Assembly: GCF_003721225.1 (NCBI RefSeq)
Contig: NZ_RIZI01000193.1
Coordinates: 3,170-67,169, forward strand
DNA: 64,000 nt
Direction of reading: 5' to 3'
Source: Acidithiobacillus sulfuriphilus
Lineage (GTDB): Bacteria; Pseudomonadota; Gammaproteobacteria; Acidithiobacillales; Acidithiobacillaceae
Made by a program: the position numbers and the translations under genes. Positions 8,435 through 19,379 of the stretch are shown here, one piece after another; within the stretch, counting starts at the first letter, position 1, and the number at the start of each line of letters is the position of its first letter. The notes beneath the pieces were generated by a model. It had not been told where the DNA came from. It searched no databases and was given only the letters and a program-made list of their open reading frames with translations.

Positions 8435-8622
8435 GATCTTTCCTCGGGGTGCATGTGCTCAGCCCCATCGGACTATGGAACCGGATTAACGTGCTGCGAA
8501 ACAATTTGGTCATCAGAATTTCCTTATTTATGGTCAAGGCGGTGAAAACGAGTGGCAACACCTGCCTCATAAAAATTAGCTCACAAGGGATAATGTACAC
8601 GTCGATATGTGTGGCATATAAA

Positions 8623-8637
8623 GCAAACTTTATGCCA
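8623..8637 (-). promoter_or_regulatory. Putative sigma-54 promoter upstream of the amine oxidase
   Basis: The minus strand reads TGGCATAAAGTTTGC then TTT, a very good RpoN element (GG-N10-GC). It is about 680 bases before the amine oxidase ATG, leaving a long leader with two small candidate frames. Another GG-N10-GC match, TGGCAAGACGTTTGC, lies at 8407-8421. The stretch from 8030 to 9086 holds no confident larger gene. Confidence 0.6.
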
Positions 8638-8780
8638 ATCATCATGCACCATAAGGGCGGGCGCGCAAGAGATGTCTATAAGGAGATGAATTTACTGCCA
8701 ATAATTATGTTTCATGAGAAGAAAGAGCTACTATCTGCCATGAGAATGGCAACATAACCATCTAACTTTACAAAAATATC

Positions 8781-8795
8781 GCACCAATTAGGTGC
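8781..8795. promoter_or_regulatory. NtrC-type site, perfect palindrome
   Basis: GCACCAATTAGGTGC is a perfect GCACC-N5-GGTGC dyad identical in form to enteric NtrC enhancer sites. It lies about 145 bases upstream of the sigma-54 element at 8623. A weaker dyad (GCGCAAAAACAATGC, 8812-8826) is centred 31 bases away. Confidence 0.65.
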
Positions 8796-9086
8796 GCAAA
8801 TGGTCAGGATTGCGCAAAAACAATGCGCACGGGAAGTGTATTCCATAACAATTTTTGAGCGACTACCCAGGTAGTTACTAATTAGTCTGCAGTTTCTACT
8901 GGCGCACCGAGCCCCCGGTTTCGGACGTCCTACCCACATCAACCTATTTGTGGCAAGGCTGGCCCGCTCGCCTGCGTTGTTGGATAAAGGCAAGCGCTTA
9001 TCTTCCAAGAAGCGTGGTAGGCCTCGCTACTGCTTCAGGGTAACTGGCACGCCTTGGCCAGGGGGGTTCTGAGGGAGGGGTGTGAT

Positions 9087-10604
9087 TTACACCGCGCCGA
9101 CACCGGCATGGAGATCTATCCAAATGGTTTTAAGGTCCGTGTACTTGTCCAGGGCATGAAGCGATTTGTCGCGCCCGAAACCGGATTGTTTGAAACCCCC
9201 GAAAGGAACAGTGGCATCACCTTCCTCGAAGCAGTTCACCCAAACCGTGCCGGCCCGTAGTTGCCTGGACAGACGATGGGCCCGGCCAACATCTCTGGTC
9301 CAAACGGCGGCGGCCAGCCCGTACAAACTGTCATTGGCTATGGCAACCGCTTCTTTCTCCGTCTGGAAGTCCAGAACCGCTAGCACAGGACCGAATATCT
9401 CTTCCTGGGCGATGGTCATGCGGGAATCCACCTGGTCGAAAATGGTGGGGGCAAGGTAGTAACCTCCCGTTTCCGAGCGGACACGCTCCCCACCCAAACG
9501 CAGGCGCGCGCCTTCGGCCTTGCCCTGGTCGATGTAGCCTAGCACACGCCTCAATTGTTCGTCGCTGACGATGGCCCCCATGCGTGTGGCGGGGTCCAAA
9601 GGATCGCCGGGCTGGAGATGTCGGCCTTCCTGAATCACCCGAACGACGAAATCTTCGCGTATTTCGCCCTCCACCAATAGACGGGATCCGGCGCTACACA
9701 TCTCCCCCTGATTAAAGAAAATAGCGAGAGCAGCGGCGCGGGCGGCGCCGTCGAGATCGGGACAATCGGCGAAGACGATATTCGGGGTCTTGCCTCCGCA
9801 TTCCAGCCAGACGCGCTTCATATTGGACTGGCCAGAATACTGTAGAAAGAGCTTTCCGACCTCTGTGGACCCTGTGAAAGCCAGACAGTCCACATCGGGG
9901 TGAAGCCCTAGAGCGCGGCCCGCAGTGGGTCCGAAACCGGGCAGGACATTTAGTACGCCAGGAGGAATATCCGCCTCGAGAGCGAGTTCCCCCAGACGCA
10001 AGGCCGTAAGGGGGGACTGCTCCGCTGGCTTGAGGACCACGCTATTCCCCGCGGCAAGAGCTGGCGCCACCTTCCATGCGGCCATTTCCAAGGGAAAATT
10101 CCAGGGAACCACTGCGGCTACTACACCTAGAGCCTCCCGGGTGATAAGACCAAGGGCATTTGGGCCGGTAGGAGCCACTTCATCGTAGATCTTGTCCACC
10201 GCTTCGCCATACCAGGCGAAGGTGCGTATGGCCGCTGGGAGGTCAATGCCATAACTATCCCGAATGGGCTTACCGACATCTAGTGTCTCCATGAGGGCTA
10301 GGTTCTCATGATCGCGCTCGAGCAAATCGGCCAGCCGGATCAGGCGGCGCCCCCGCTCTCGGGGGGGAAGCGAGGCCCAATGACCCTCCTCGAACGCCCG
10401 GCGGGACGCGGCGACGGCCAAATCCACATCCACCGCGTCGGCCTCCGCGACCTCCGTAAGGAGCGCGCCGGTAGCGGGATTGTAGGTGCCGAAACGCCGT
10501 CCAGAAATGGCCTCCTGCCATTTTCCGTCAATCAGAAGCCGCCGCGGAAAAACGAGTTTTCTGGACAAGTCTTGCCAATGTTCCTTACTTGGTAATTCGC
10601 TCAT
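9087..10604 (-). CDS. puuC: Gamma-glutamyl-gamma-aminobutyraldehyde dehydrogenase
   Basis: A 505-residue NAD(P)-dependent aldehyde dehydrogenase. The cofactor-binding FTGSTEVG is at residues 243-250, the general base Glu268 is in LECGGKTP and the nucleophile Cys303 is in NQGEMCSAGSR. The length and the motif AGTVWVNCFEEGDATVPFGG fit the PuuC/AldA-like group that oxidises gamma-glutamyl-aminobutyraldehyde to gamma-glutamyl-GABA. It is the last gene of the polyamine operon, 52 bases after puuR. It would take the product of PuuB and deliver substrate to PuuD, and could also oxidise 4-aminobutanal formed by SpuC. Confidence 0.9.
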   Translation of the reverse strand: MSELPSKEHWQDLSRKLVFPRRLLIDGKWQEAISGRRFGTYNPATGALLTEVAEADAVDVDLAVAASRRAFEEGHWASLPPRERGRRLIRLADLLERDHENLALMETLDVGKPIRDSYGIDLPAAIRTFAWYGEAVDKIYDEVAPTGPNALGLITREALGVVAAVVPWNFPLEMAAWKVAPALAAGNSVVLKPAEQSPLTALRLGELALEADIPPGVLNVLPGFGPTAGRALGLHPDVDCLAFTGSTEVGKLFLQYSGQSNMKRVWLECGGKTPNIVFADCPDLDGAARAAALAIFFNQGEMCSAGSRLLVEGEIREDFVVRVIQEGRHLQPGDPLDPATRMGAIVSDEQLRRVLGYIDQGKAEGARLRLGGERVRSETGGYYLAPTIFDQVDSRMTIAQEEIFGPVLAVLDFQTEKEAVAIANDSLYGLAAAVWTRDVGRAHRLSRQLRAGTVWVNCFEEGDATVPFGGFKQSGFGRDKSLHALDKYTDLKTIWIDLHAGVGAV

Positions 10605-10656
10605 GGTATTCCTCCGGGCGTACTGTATTCCCTACTAGTAATCCAAATCGCCAAAC

Positions 10657-11277
10657 TCAGAAACTCGGTGGCGAATTGGCGCTGATAATTTCGCAGATGT
10701 CATCGCCCGCATTGCGGAAACGATGGGGCAACTGGCTCTCGAAGTAATAGGCGTCACCGGGACCCAGTTCTTGCTCCTGATGGCCGACGGTGAGCAGGAT
10801 GCGACCGCGAACCACCACCCCCCCCTCCTCGCCGTTGTGGCGGAGCATGGCCTCGCCCGTATCGGCGCCCGGCTGGTAAACCTCTCGCAGGATCTGCATG
10901 GCGCGGCCGTTGGCTTTGCGGCCCACCAGTCGCAGGCTGATCTCGGGTCCGATGGCGATCTCCGGCAACTCCGCCGCGCGAAAAAACACCTGCTGGGTGG
11001 GCGTGAGGTCCAGGGTGAAGAAGTCGGCGATGGACATGGGAATGCCGTCCAATAGCTTTTTCAGGGAACTGATGGACGGGCTCACCCGGTTCTGTTCGAT
11101 GAGCGAGATGGCGCCATTGGTGACACCGGCACGACGCGCCAGTTCCCGCTGTGTCAGGCCGTAGATTTGCCGAACCAGGCGTAGGCGACTACCAACCCCG
11201 TCGATAGTGCTTGCCGCAACGGGCTCCTGCATGCTTTCGACCTGCTGCGCCATCTCCTTTTCCTCGTTGGGCACCAT
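10657..11277 (-). CDS. puuR: XRE-family regulator with cupin domain, PuuR-like
   Basis: A 206-residue regulator. A helix-turn-helix (about residues 28-82, LRLVRQIYGLTQRELARRAG) is followed by a C-terminal cupin (GGVVVRGRILLTVGHQEQELGPGDAYYFESQLPH). This architecture is that of PuuR, the putrescine-responsive repressor of the puu genes. The ATG at 11277 was chosen because GGAGG, embedded in the last codons of ald, lies eight bases upstream; the longer frame runs into ald. Its place inside the operon it probably controls suggests autoregulation. The palindrome at 19322-19339 is one candidate binding site. The inducer is assumed to be putrescine or a glutamyl derivative. Confidence 0.85.
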   Translation of the reverse strand: MVPNEEKEMAQQVESMQEPVAASTIDGVGSRLRLVRQIYGLTQRELARRAGVTNGAISLIEQNRVSPSISSLKKLLDGIPMSIADFFTLDLTPTQQVFFRAAELPEIAIGPEISLRLVGRKANGRAMQILREVYQPGADTGEAMLRHNGEEGGVVVRGRILLTVGHQEQELGPGDAYYFESQLPHRFRNAGDDICEIISANSPPSF

Positions 11278-11281
11278 TCTC

Positions 11282-12403
11282 TCAACCTCCCTGCAAAAGC
11301 CGCTCCACAGCCAAGGGTATTTCCCCCATAGCCTCCGCCACCGCCGGGTGAACAATATGCCCATCCGCAATATTGAGGCCATTTCGCAAATGGGGATCGT
11401 CGCGCAACGCCTGCTGCCAGTCCAGATCGGCTAGGCGTAGCACATACGGAAGCGTGGCGTTGGTCAGGGCGAAGGTGGAAGTGCGCGGCACGGCGCCGGG
11501 CATGTTGGCCACGCAATAATGGACGATACCATCCACCAAGTAGGTGGGTTCCGTGTGCGTGGTGGAATAGCTGGTCTCGAAACAGCCGCCCTGGTCGATG
11601 GCGACATCCACCAGCACACTACCCGGCCGCATATGCCCCAGCATGGGTCTGGTCACCAGTTTCGGGGCAGTGGCGCCGGGAATCAGGACCGCGCCAATCA
11701 CCAGATCGGCAGCATAAACCGCCTCCTCCACCGCTTCCGCTGTGGCGTAGAGGGTCCTCAGGTGGGGACCGTAGTGGGCATCGATTTCCGCCAGACGGGG
11801 CAGGGATTTGTCCAGCAGGACTACTTCCGCCCCCAGGCCCATGGCCATCCGCGCGGCATTGGCGCCCACCACGCCACCACCGATAACCACCACCTTGCCG
11901 GGGGATACGCCAGGGACACCAGCGAGGAGTACGCCCGCTCCGCCGGAGGCTTTTTCCAGACCATGGGCGCCCACCTGGATGGCCATACGTCCAGCCACCT
12001 CGCTCATGGGGGCGAGCAGGGGCAAGCGCCCCTGGGAATCGGTGACGGTTTCATAGGCGATCGCCACTGCACCGGAAGCCTTGAGCAACTGGGTCTGCTC
12101 TGGGTCTGGCGCGAGATGGAGATAGGTAAAGAGGATTTGACCTGGCCGTAGCCGTTGGCACTCCTGCGGCTGGGGCTCCTTGACCTTCACGATCATTTCG
12201 GCACGGGCGAAGACTTCCTCGGCAGCCATGACGATCTCCGCCCCGGCCCGCCCATAATCGTCGTCGCTCATGCCGATACCCGCGCCTGCCCGGCTTTCCA
12301 CCAGGATGTGGTGTCCATGAGCCACTAATTCGCGAACGGCGGCGGGCGTCAGTCCGACGCGATACTCATGGTTCTTGATCTCTTTCGGAACTCCGATCCA
12401 CAT
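11282..12403 (-). CDS. ald: Alanine dehydrogenase
   Basis: A 373-residue NAD-dependent enzyme that interconverts L-alanine with pyruvate plus ammonia. The N-terminus MWIGVPKEIKNHEYRVGLTP is diagnostic. The catalytic Lys75 is in VKVKEP and His96 is in YLHLAPD; the Rossmann motif GGGVVGANAARMA lies near residues 176-188. It sits four bases upstream of puuR and nine bases after the omega-transaminase gene. The position makes sense: the transaminases SpuC and OapT convert pyruvate to alanine, and this enzyme releases ammonia and regenerates pyruvate, closing a nitrogen-liberating cycle. That role is inferred from context. Confidence 0.93.
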   Translation of the reverse strand: MWIGVPKEIKNHEYRVGLTPAAVRELVAHGHHILVESRAGAGIGMSDDDYGRAGAEIVMAAEEVFARAEMIVKVKEPQPQECQRLRPGQILFTYLHLAPDPEQTQLLKASGAVAIAYETVTDSQGRLPLLAPMSEVAGRMAIQVGAHGLEKASGGAGVLLAGVPGVSPGKVVVIGGGVVGANAARMAMGLGAEVVLLDKSLPRLAEIDAHYGPHLRTLYATAEAVEEAVYAADLVIGAVLIPGATAPKLVTRPMLGHMRPGSVLVDVAIDQGGCFETSYSTTHTEPTYLVDGIVHYCVANMPGAVPRTSTFALTNATLPYVLRLADLDWQQALRDDPHLRNGLNIADGHIVHPAVAEAMGEIPLAVERLLQGG

Positions 12404-12411
12404 GGGTCACC

Positions 12412-13722
12412 TCATGCCAAATGGCGCAACACATCGCGCAGGGTTTGAATTATCCTATCCAGATGGGTCCCCTCGACAATGAGGGGAGGAGAAAGGGCAA
12501 TGGTGTCACCGGCGGCCCGAACCAACAATCCGCGTTGCAGGGCCTGCACCTGCGCGTCATAGCCACGGGCACCGACGGCATTGGGACGGGGTTCCAGCTC
12601 GATGGCCGCCATAAGCCCCAGGTTACGGATATCGCGCACGAGGGGTAGTCCACGCAGACTGTGCACGGCATCTTCAAAAAGAGGGGCGACATGCGCGCCC
12701 CGCGTGAGCAAGCTTTCCCGCTCATAGATGTCCAGGGTTGCCATGCCGGCAGCGCAGGCCAGCGGATGGCCGGAATAGGTATAGCCGTGGAAGAGTTCGA
12801 TACGTTCTTCCGGCCCCTTCATGAAGGCTTGGAAAATCTGGTCGCCGACGAATACCGCCCCCATGGGCACTGCGCCGTTGGTCAGGCCCTTGGCGGTCGT
12901 CAGCATGTCCGGAATGACGCCAAAGTAATCGGCGGCGAAAGGAGTTCCCAGGCGCCCGAATCCGGTGATGACCTCGTCGAAAATGAGCAAAAGGCCATGC
13001 CGATCGCAGATGTTCCGCAAGCGCTGCAAATAACCCACCGGGGGAACGATGACCCCCGCGGAGCCGGCAACGGGCTCGATGATGACGGCGGCGATGCGCT
13101 CGGCACCAAGGGTGGCGATCAGGGCTTCCAGGGCATCGGCGCGCTCGGCGCCGAAGGCCGGAAGGCCGCGGGCAAAGGAATTGCGCTCCTGGTCGAGGGT
13201 ATGCGGCAAGTGTTCCGCTTCCAGCAGGGGACCGAACGCCTCCCGATTATTCGGCAGGCCACCCACCGACAGGCCGCCAAACCCGACCCCGTGATAGGCC
13301 CGCTCCCGACCAATAAAAATGGTGTGCTGCGCTTCGCCGCGCACGAAATGATAGGCCCGGGCGATCTTGAGAGCCGTGTCCACGGCTTCTGAACCGGAGT
13401 TGGTGAAAAACACCCGCTTGAGGGGCGCGGGAAGCATCCTTACCAAGCGTTCCGCATAGGCGAAGGCGAGCGGATGCCCCATTTGGAAGGTTGGCGCGAA
13501 ATCCAGCCGTCGGGTCTGTTCGGCGATGGCGGTCGTGATCTCCGTCCGGCCATGCCCGGCATTCACGCACCAGAGGCCAGCGGTGGCGTCCAGAATTTCA
13601 CGACCATCGTCGCCCCAGTAGTACATGCCCTCCGCCCGGCTCAAGAGACGCGGCGCCGCCTGGAACTGGCGGTTCGCGGTGAAGGGCATCCAAAAGGCTG
13701 CCAGCGCATCATTCTGCGGCAT
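12412..13722 (-). CDS. Omega-amino acid--pyruvate aminotransferase (class III)
   Basis: A 436-residue PLP aminotransferase of class III. The cofactor lysine is Lys278 in TTAKGLTNG, the Asp that holds the pyridine nitrogen is in IFDEVITGFGR, and the aromatic box LWCVNAGHGR is at about residues 50-59. The start FWMPFTANRQF is typical of beta-alanine/omega-amino acid:pyruvate transaminases. Probable substrates are beta-alanine (from spermidine/spermine breakdown) or GABA, with pyruvate as acceptor. The ATG at 13722 has GGAGAG upstream; a TTG six codons earlier is less likely. It overlaps nothing but lies nine bases from ald, supporting alanine as the product. Confidence 0.85.
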   Translation of the reverse strand: MPQNDALAAFWMPFTANRQFQAAPRLLSRAEGMYYWGDDGREILDATAGLWCVNAGHGRTEITTAIAEQTRRLDFAPTFQMGHPLAFAYAERLVRMLPAPLKRVFFTNSGSEAVDTALKIARAYHFVRGEAQHTIFIGRERAYHGVGFGGLSVGGLPNNREAFGPLLEAEHLPHTLDQERNSFARGLPAFGAERADALEALIATLGAERIAAVIIEPVAGSAGVIVPPVGYLQRLRNICDRHGLLLIFDEVITGFGRLGTPFAADYFGVIPDMLTTAKGLTNGAVPMGAVFVGDQIFQAFMKGPEERIELFHGYTYSGHPLACAAGMATLDIYERESLLTRGAHVAPLFEDAVHSLRGLPLVRDIRNLGLMAAIELEPRPNAVGARGYDAQVQALQRGLLVRAAGDTIALSPPLIVEGTHLDRIIQTLRDVLRHLA

Positions 13723-13870
13723 GCTTTTCTCTCCAGACAATCCATCTTATGTTTAATATACTAATCATTTCCATCCGGGTCAACGGCCGGTTCATTTGAC
13801 GTACAACCTACTAACAACGTATCCATATAGGACAGAAAATATATAAACTTTAAGCAGGAACCGGTCTCTC

Positions 13871-15133
13871 TCAAAGCAGGTCCCGCAAACGGTAGTAGGT
13901 CGTACCGAGCAATAACGCCGCCAGGCGCAAGGCCCGTCCGCCGGGGAAAGGCCGATGGGGAATGCGGGCGAAGACATCGAAACGTTCCGCCTGCCCTGCC
14001 ACCAGCTCCGCGAGTAGTTTTCCGGCCAGGCCCGTGAGGGCGACCCCGTGACCGGAGTAGCCGTGGGCAAAATAGATGTTCGGCGCCAGGCGGCCAAAAT
14101 GGGGAGCGCGGTTGCGGGTAATGCCCACATTGCCGCCCCAGACAAAATCGGCCCGCGCCTCATACAACTGCGGGAAAACGCGGCGCAAGCGGGCGAGCAA
14201 GGTGTCGCTGAGCCGTGGCGGCGGCACGGTGGAGTAGCTCACCCGGCCGCCGAAAAGCAAGCGGTGATCGGACGACAGGCGAAAATAGTCGAGGACGAAG
14301 TTCAGGTCGGAGACGGCATAATCGTGAGGGATGATCTGCCGCGCCAGCGCTTCTGGCAAGGGCTGGCTGGCGAGGATATAGGTGCCGACCGGCATCACGT
14401 AGGAGCGGATGGGGGGCATCAGGTCGCCCAGGTAGGCATTGCCGCACAGCAGCAAATAGCGGGCGCGCAGATGCCCCTGCGGGGTCTCGATGAGGAGGGG
14501 GTCACCTGTCCGGACCCGTGTGACCGGGCTGCCGCTGAACAGCCGCGCCCCCGCGTCCTGAGCGGCATTGGCCAACCCCAAGGTATAATTCAAGGGGTGC
14601 AGGTGCCCGCCCGCAGGGTCGAAGAGGGCAGCCAGATAACCGGGGCTATTCAGTTCTGCCCGTAGAGCCTCACCTTGCAAGAGTTGAGTAACATGGCCGA
14701 CCTGTGCAAGTTCGCTCTGCCACTCCCTTAGTTCATTGACTTGACGGGGTTTGATTGCAGCGTGCAGGTATCCCCAGCGTAAATCGCAGGGGATACAGTG
14801 GCGTTCCACTCGCGCCTTGAGCAGGGCGACGGCCTCCAGCGAAAAATCCCAGATTCGGCGGGCATCCTGCTCGCCGACCAGTTGCCGCAGACGGTGCTGG
14901 GGGATGGCTAGGCCTGGCAGGATCTGTCCACCGTTGCGGCCAGACGCCCCCCAGGCAATGTCGCGGGCCTCCAGGAGCGCCACCCCATATCCTTGTTCGG
15001 CCAGGTGGAGGGCTGCCGAAGCACCTGTCAGCCCGCCCCCGACAATGGCCACGTCCGTTTGCAGGCTGCCTTGAAACACCTCGGTCGGGACGTGGACCTT
15101 TTGGGTGCTGTAGTAATAATTGGTGGCGCTCAT
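13871..15133 (-). CDS. puuB: Gamma-glutamylputrescine oxidoreductase
   Basis: A 420-residue flavoprotein of the DAO family. The FAD dinucleotide motif VAIVGGGLTGASAALHLAE is at about residues 27-45, followed by the signature WGASGRNGGQILPG. The C-terminal FAHGYSGHGVALTGLAGKLL closes the FAD site. It oxidises gamma-glutamylputrescine to the aldehyde with ammonia and peroxide release. The ATG at 15133 has GGGAG nine bases upstream; a longer open frame overlaps the upstream synthetase gene and is rejected. Downstream, 148 AT-rich bases without a gene separate it from the transaminase, and may hold an internal promoter (TTTAATATACT-like). Confidence 0.9.
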   Translation of the reverse strand: MSATNYYYSTQKVHVPTEVFQGSLQTDVAIVGGGLTGASAALHLAEQGYGVALLEARDIAWGASGRNGGQILPGLAIPQHRLRQLVGEQDARRIWDFSLEAVALLKARVERHCIPCDLRWGYLHAAIKPRQVNELREWQSELAQVGHVTQLLQGEALRAELNSPGYLAALFDPAGGHLHPLNYTLGLANAAQDAGARLFSGSPVTRVRTGDPLLIETPQGHLRARYLLLCGNAYLGDLMPPIRSYVMPVGTYILASQPLPEALARQIIPHDYAVSDLNFVLDYFRLSSDHRLLFGGRVSYSTVPPPRLSDTLLARLRRVFPQLYEARADFVWGGNVGITRNRAPHFGRLAPNIYFAHGYSGHGVALTGLAGKLLAELVAGQAERFDVFARIPHRPFPGGRALRLAALLLGTTYYRLRDLL

Positions 15134-15153
15134 AGCGCGGATCTCCCGCAAGC

Positions 15154-16508
15154 TCAGGCCCGGTCCAGATACCAGCCGTATTCTAGAGGATGATAGGCGG
15201 CAGCCAGACGGGCCATTTCCTGCTGCTTGACGGCGCAATAGACATCCACAAAATCCATCCCCAGGCGGGGGCGCAGCCGTTCTCCCACCGCCAGTGCCGC
15301 CAGGGCCTCCTCCCAGCGGCCGGGCAAGGCCGCCGGCCCGCCCTCCGCGCTGGCGTAGGCATTGCCGCTGATGGGTGGCGGCGGCTCCATTGCCGCCTCG
15401 ATACCAAAGGCGATGCCTTCCAGGATAGCAGCAAGGACCAAATAGGGATTGGCGTCGGCACCCGCGAAACGGTGCTCTATCCGCAAGGCATCTGGCTCTG
15501 AGCTCGGGATGCGCAGGGCAGCAGTGCGATTGTTTTCTCCCCAGCATGGCATGGTGGGGGCATAGGATGCTGTCTGGAAGCGGCGATAGGAATTAGCATG
15601 GGGGGCGAAGAGCGCCACGCCTTCCGGCAGGGTGTTGAGGAGGCCGCCCAGGGCATGGCGCAGTACGGCAGGTTGCCGGGCGAAGACGTTGTTGCCCTGC
15701 CCGTCGGCCAAGCTGACGTGGACGTGCATGCCAGAACCCGCCAGGGCCGGGTAGGGTTTGGCCATAAAGGTAGCGCAGCAACCCTGAGCCTGCGCCACCC
15801 CCTTGACCAGGCGCTTGAGAAACCAGGCATCATCAGCGGCGCGTAGAGCGTCGTGTCGATAATGAAGGTTCACCTCGAATTGACCCGGCGCGTATTCCGC
15901 TACCGTGCCTTCCAGCGGCAACCCCTGGGAGGCGCAGGCGCTGTGCAGCGCATCGAAGAACGCTTGCTGCCGATCCAGGCTATCCAGGTCATAGACCTGG
16001 GTATCCTCGTCCGGAAACCCTCCGGGCGCCAGCGGCCGGGGGCGGCCATCCTCCAGGCCATAGAGATAAAATTCCAGCTCGAAGGCCACTTGCGGACGCA
16101 TTCCCATTGCCTTCATCCGTGCCACTGCGCGCTGCGCAATGGCACGCGGATCGGCAAAAAAACCGCTCCCATGATCATCCATGGTCAAGAGAATCTGGGC
16201 GGATGGCACGCTCCGCCACGGCATCGGTTGGAGAGTTTCTGGCACGCACCGGCACAGGTGATCGGCATCGCCGGTCTCCCATACCAGCCCCGTCGCGTCC
16301 ACGGTAGCACCCGTGATATCAAGGGCGAAGATAGATGCCGGAAGATTCACTCCAGCGCCGAATGCCTTCGCCAGCATGTCCACGGGTATCCGCTTGCCCC
16401 TGGCGATACCGTTGAGATCGGGCAAGACCAGATCCACAAAAGCCGCCCGCGGGTGTTTTTCCAAAAACTGATGCAAGACCTCGTTCATATCGTCCTTTCT
16501 CGCCATAT

Positions 16509-16512
<4 letters not shown>
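15154..16512 (-). CDS. puuA: Gamma-glutamylpolyamine synthetase, glutamine synthetase fold (second copy)
   Basis: A 452-residue member of the glutamine synthetase family. Metal and ATP site residues are visible in AFELEFYLYG, AEYAPGQFEVNL, GSGMHVHVSL and RIEHRFAGADANPYL; the adenylylation loop of true GlnA is absent. PuuA ligates glutamate to putrescine or another amine at the expense of ATP. The start overlaps the stop of the upstream spuC gene (ATGA), and puuB begins 20 bases after its stop, so the trio is translationally linked. Two synthetases in one operon (the other at 17942-19285) suggests specialisation for different amines, as with the SpuI and SpuB enzymes of Pseudomonas. Confidence 0.88.
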
Positions 16513-17903
<1,391 letters not shown>

Positions 17904-17941
17904 AACTGCACTCCTTTTCCAGCATGGGCACGAAGCGCCCA

Positions 17942-19285
17942 TCAGACATTCAACAACAGGTGCTCGCGCTCCCAGGAGCTGATTACCTGTAGGTAGGTTT
18001 CGTATTCAAGCTTTTTCACCGCAATGAAGACCTGCACGAAACGATCGCCGAGCAGATCCCGCACCGGCTTGCTCTCCTCCATCAGTTCTAAGGCGTGAGA
18101 CAATTCCCGGGGCAGGGTATAGGGTAGTTCATGGGCCGAACCCCGGTAGGGTGGCGTCGGTTGCAGGTTCTCGATCATGCCCAAGTAGCCACATGCTAGA
18201 GAAGCTGCAAAGGCTAAATAAGGATTGGCATCAGCTCCTGGTACTCGGTTTTCCACCCGCACCGATTCTACCTCAGCATGGGGCAACCGTAGACCGCAAG
18301 TGCGGTTGTCATAACCCCACTGCAGATTGATGGGAGCATTTGAATGGCGAGCGAGACGCCGATAGGAATTAACATTAGGTGCGAAGATGGGCATGACCGC
18401 TGGCAGATATTTCTGCAATCCGGCGATAAACGAGAGAAAAAGCGGGTTGGCCTGACCATCAGCGGTGGCGAAGAGATTGCACCCCGTCCCCAGGTCCACC
18501 ACGTTCTGATGCAAATGCATGGAGCTACCAGGCTCCGAACCAATTGGTTTTGCCATAAAGGTGGCGTAAATATCGTGGCGCAGGGCAACCTCGCGTACGG
18601 TTCGTTTAAACAGAAAGACTTGGTCGGCTAGGTGGAGCGGATCACCATGCAAAAAGTTGATCTCTACCTGCCCCGCACCTTCTTCGTGAATAAGAGTATC
18701 GATATCGAGCTTCTGCACCTCGCAAAAGTCATACATCTCCTCGAAGAGCGGGTCGAACTCGTTGACGGCATCAATGCTATACGACTGTCGACCGGACTCT
18801 TGGCGGCCCGAACGTCCTACGGGAGAGGCCAGCGGATAGTCCGGATCGGTGTTGCGGGCGACAAGAAAGAACTCCAGCTCCGGCGCGAGGACCGGTCGCC
18901 AACCTTGGCTTTCGTAAAGTTCGAGTACGCGGCGCAAGACCTGGCGGGGGGCGATGGGCACCATCTTGCCGTTCATGTACTGGCAGTCATGGATTACTTG
19001 CGCCGTGGCTTCGCGCGCCCAGGGTACCAGGCGCAGGGTATTGGCATCGGGTGCCAGCCGCATGTCGATGATGGCTGGGTCCGACCCCGTTTCCTCGTCT
19101 TCGGGATACTCTCCGGTAACGGTCTGGGTAAAAATGCACTCTGGCAAGCGCGGTTGGCCGCCGTTGAGGTACTTTTGAGCCGGCATGATCTTGCCCCGCG
19201 GGATACCGGTGATGTCCGGGACCAGGCACTCCACCTCGGTGATGCCGTGCTCCGCAAACCACACGCTGAAATCGTTCATATTCAT
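17942..19285 (-). CDS. puuA: Gamma-glutamylpolyamine synthetase, glutamine synthetase fold (first copy)
   Basis: A 447-residue glutamine-synthetase-like ligase. Key stretches are PELEFFLVA, HEEGAGQVEINF, PGSSMHLHQN and RVENRVPGADANPYLAFAAS. It is more like Pseudomonas SpuI/SpuB than GlnA and lacks the adenylylation tyrosine region. The predicted reaction is ATP-dependent glutamylation of putrescine, spermidine or a related amine. Its ATG at 19285 follows a 94-base AT-rich gap that contains an 18-base palindrome, so an extra promoter or operator may act here. The stop lies 38 bases before spuC. The family is clear; the exact amine is not. Confidence 0.88.
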   Translation of the reverse strand: MNMNDFSVWFAEHGITEVECLVPDITGIPRGKIMPAQKYLNGGQPRLPECIFTQTVTGEYPEDEETGSDPAIIDMRLAPDANTLRLVPWAREATAQVIHDCQYMNGKMVPIAPRQVLRRVLELYESQGWRPVLAPELEFFLVARNTDPDYPLASPVGRSGRQESGRQSYSIDAVNEFDPLFEEMYDFCEVQKLDIDTLIHEEGAGQVEINFLHGDPLHLADQVFLFKRTVREVALRHDIYATFMAKPIGSEPGSSMHLHQNVVDLGTGCNLFATADGQANPLFLSFIAGLQKYLPAVMPIFAPNVNSYRRLARHSNAPINLQWGYDNRTCGLRLPHAEVESVRVENRVPGADANPYLAFAASLACGYLGMIENLQPTPPYRGSAHELPYTLPRELSHALELMEESKPVRDLLGDRFVQVFIAVKKLEYETYLQVISSWEREHLLLNV

Positions 19286-19321
19286 CGTTTCACACCTTAG
19301 GTGAATATTATAATGATCATT

Positions 19322-19339
19322 ATATAGAAATTTCTATAT
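19322..19339. promoter_or_regulatory. Perfect 18-base palindrome between puuD and puuA
   Basis: ATATAGAAATTTCTATAT is a perfect dyad in the only sizeable AT-rich gap of this part of the operon (19286-19379). A short dyad AATGATCATT lies at 19311-19320. It may be an operator for the cupin regulator encoded downstream, or part of an internal promoter. Nothing beyond symmetry and position supports this. Confidence 0.4.
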
Positions 19340-19379
19340 TAATCCAAGAAGTATTATATATAATGTTTATTTTTTTAAT

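Noticed and set aside
8449-8757. Plus-strand frame of 102 codons
   Set aside because: It runs over the sigma-54 element, has no ribosome site and no protein-like pattern.
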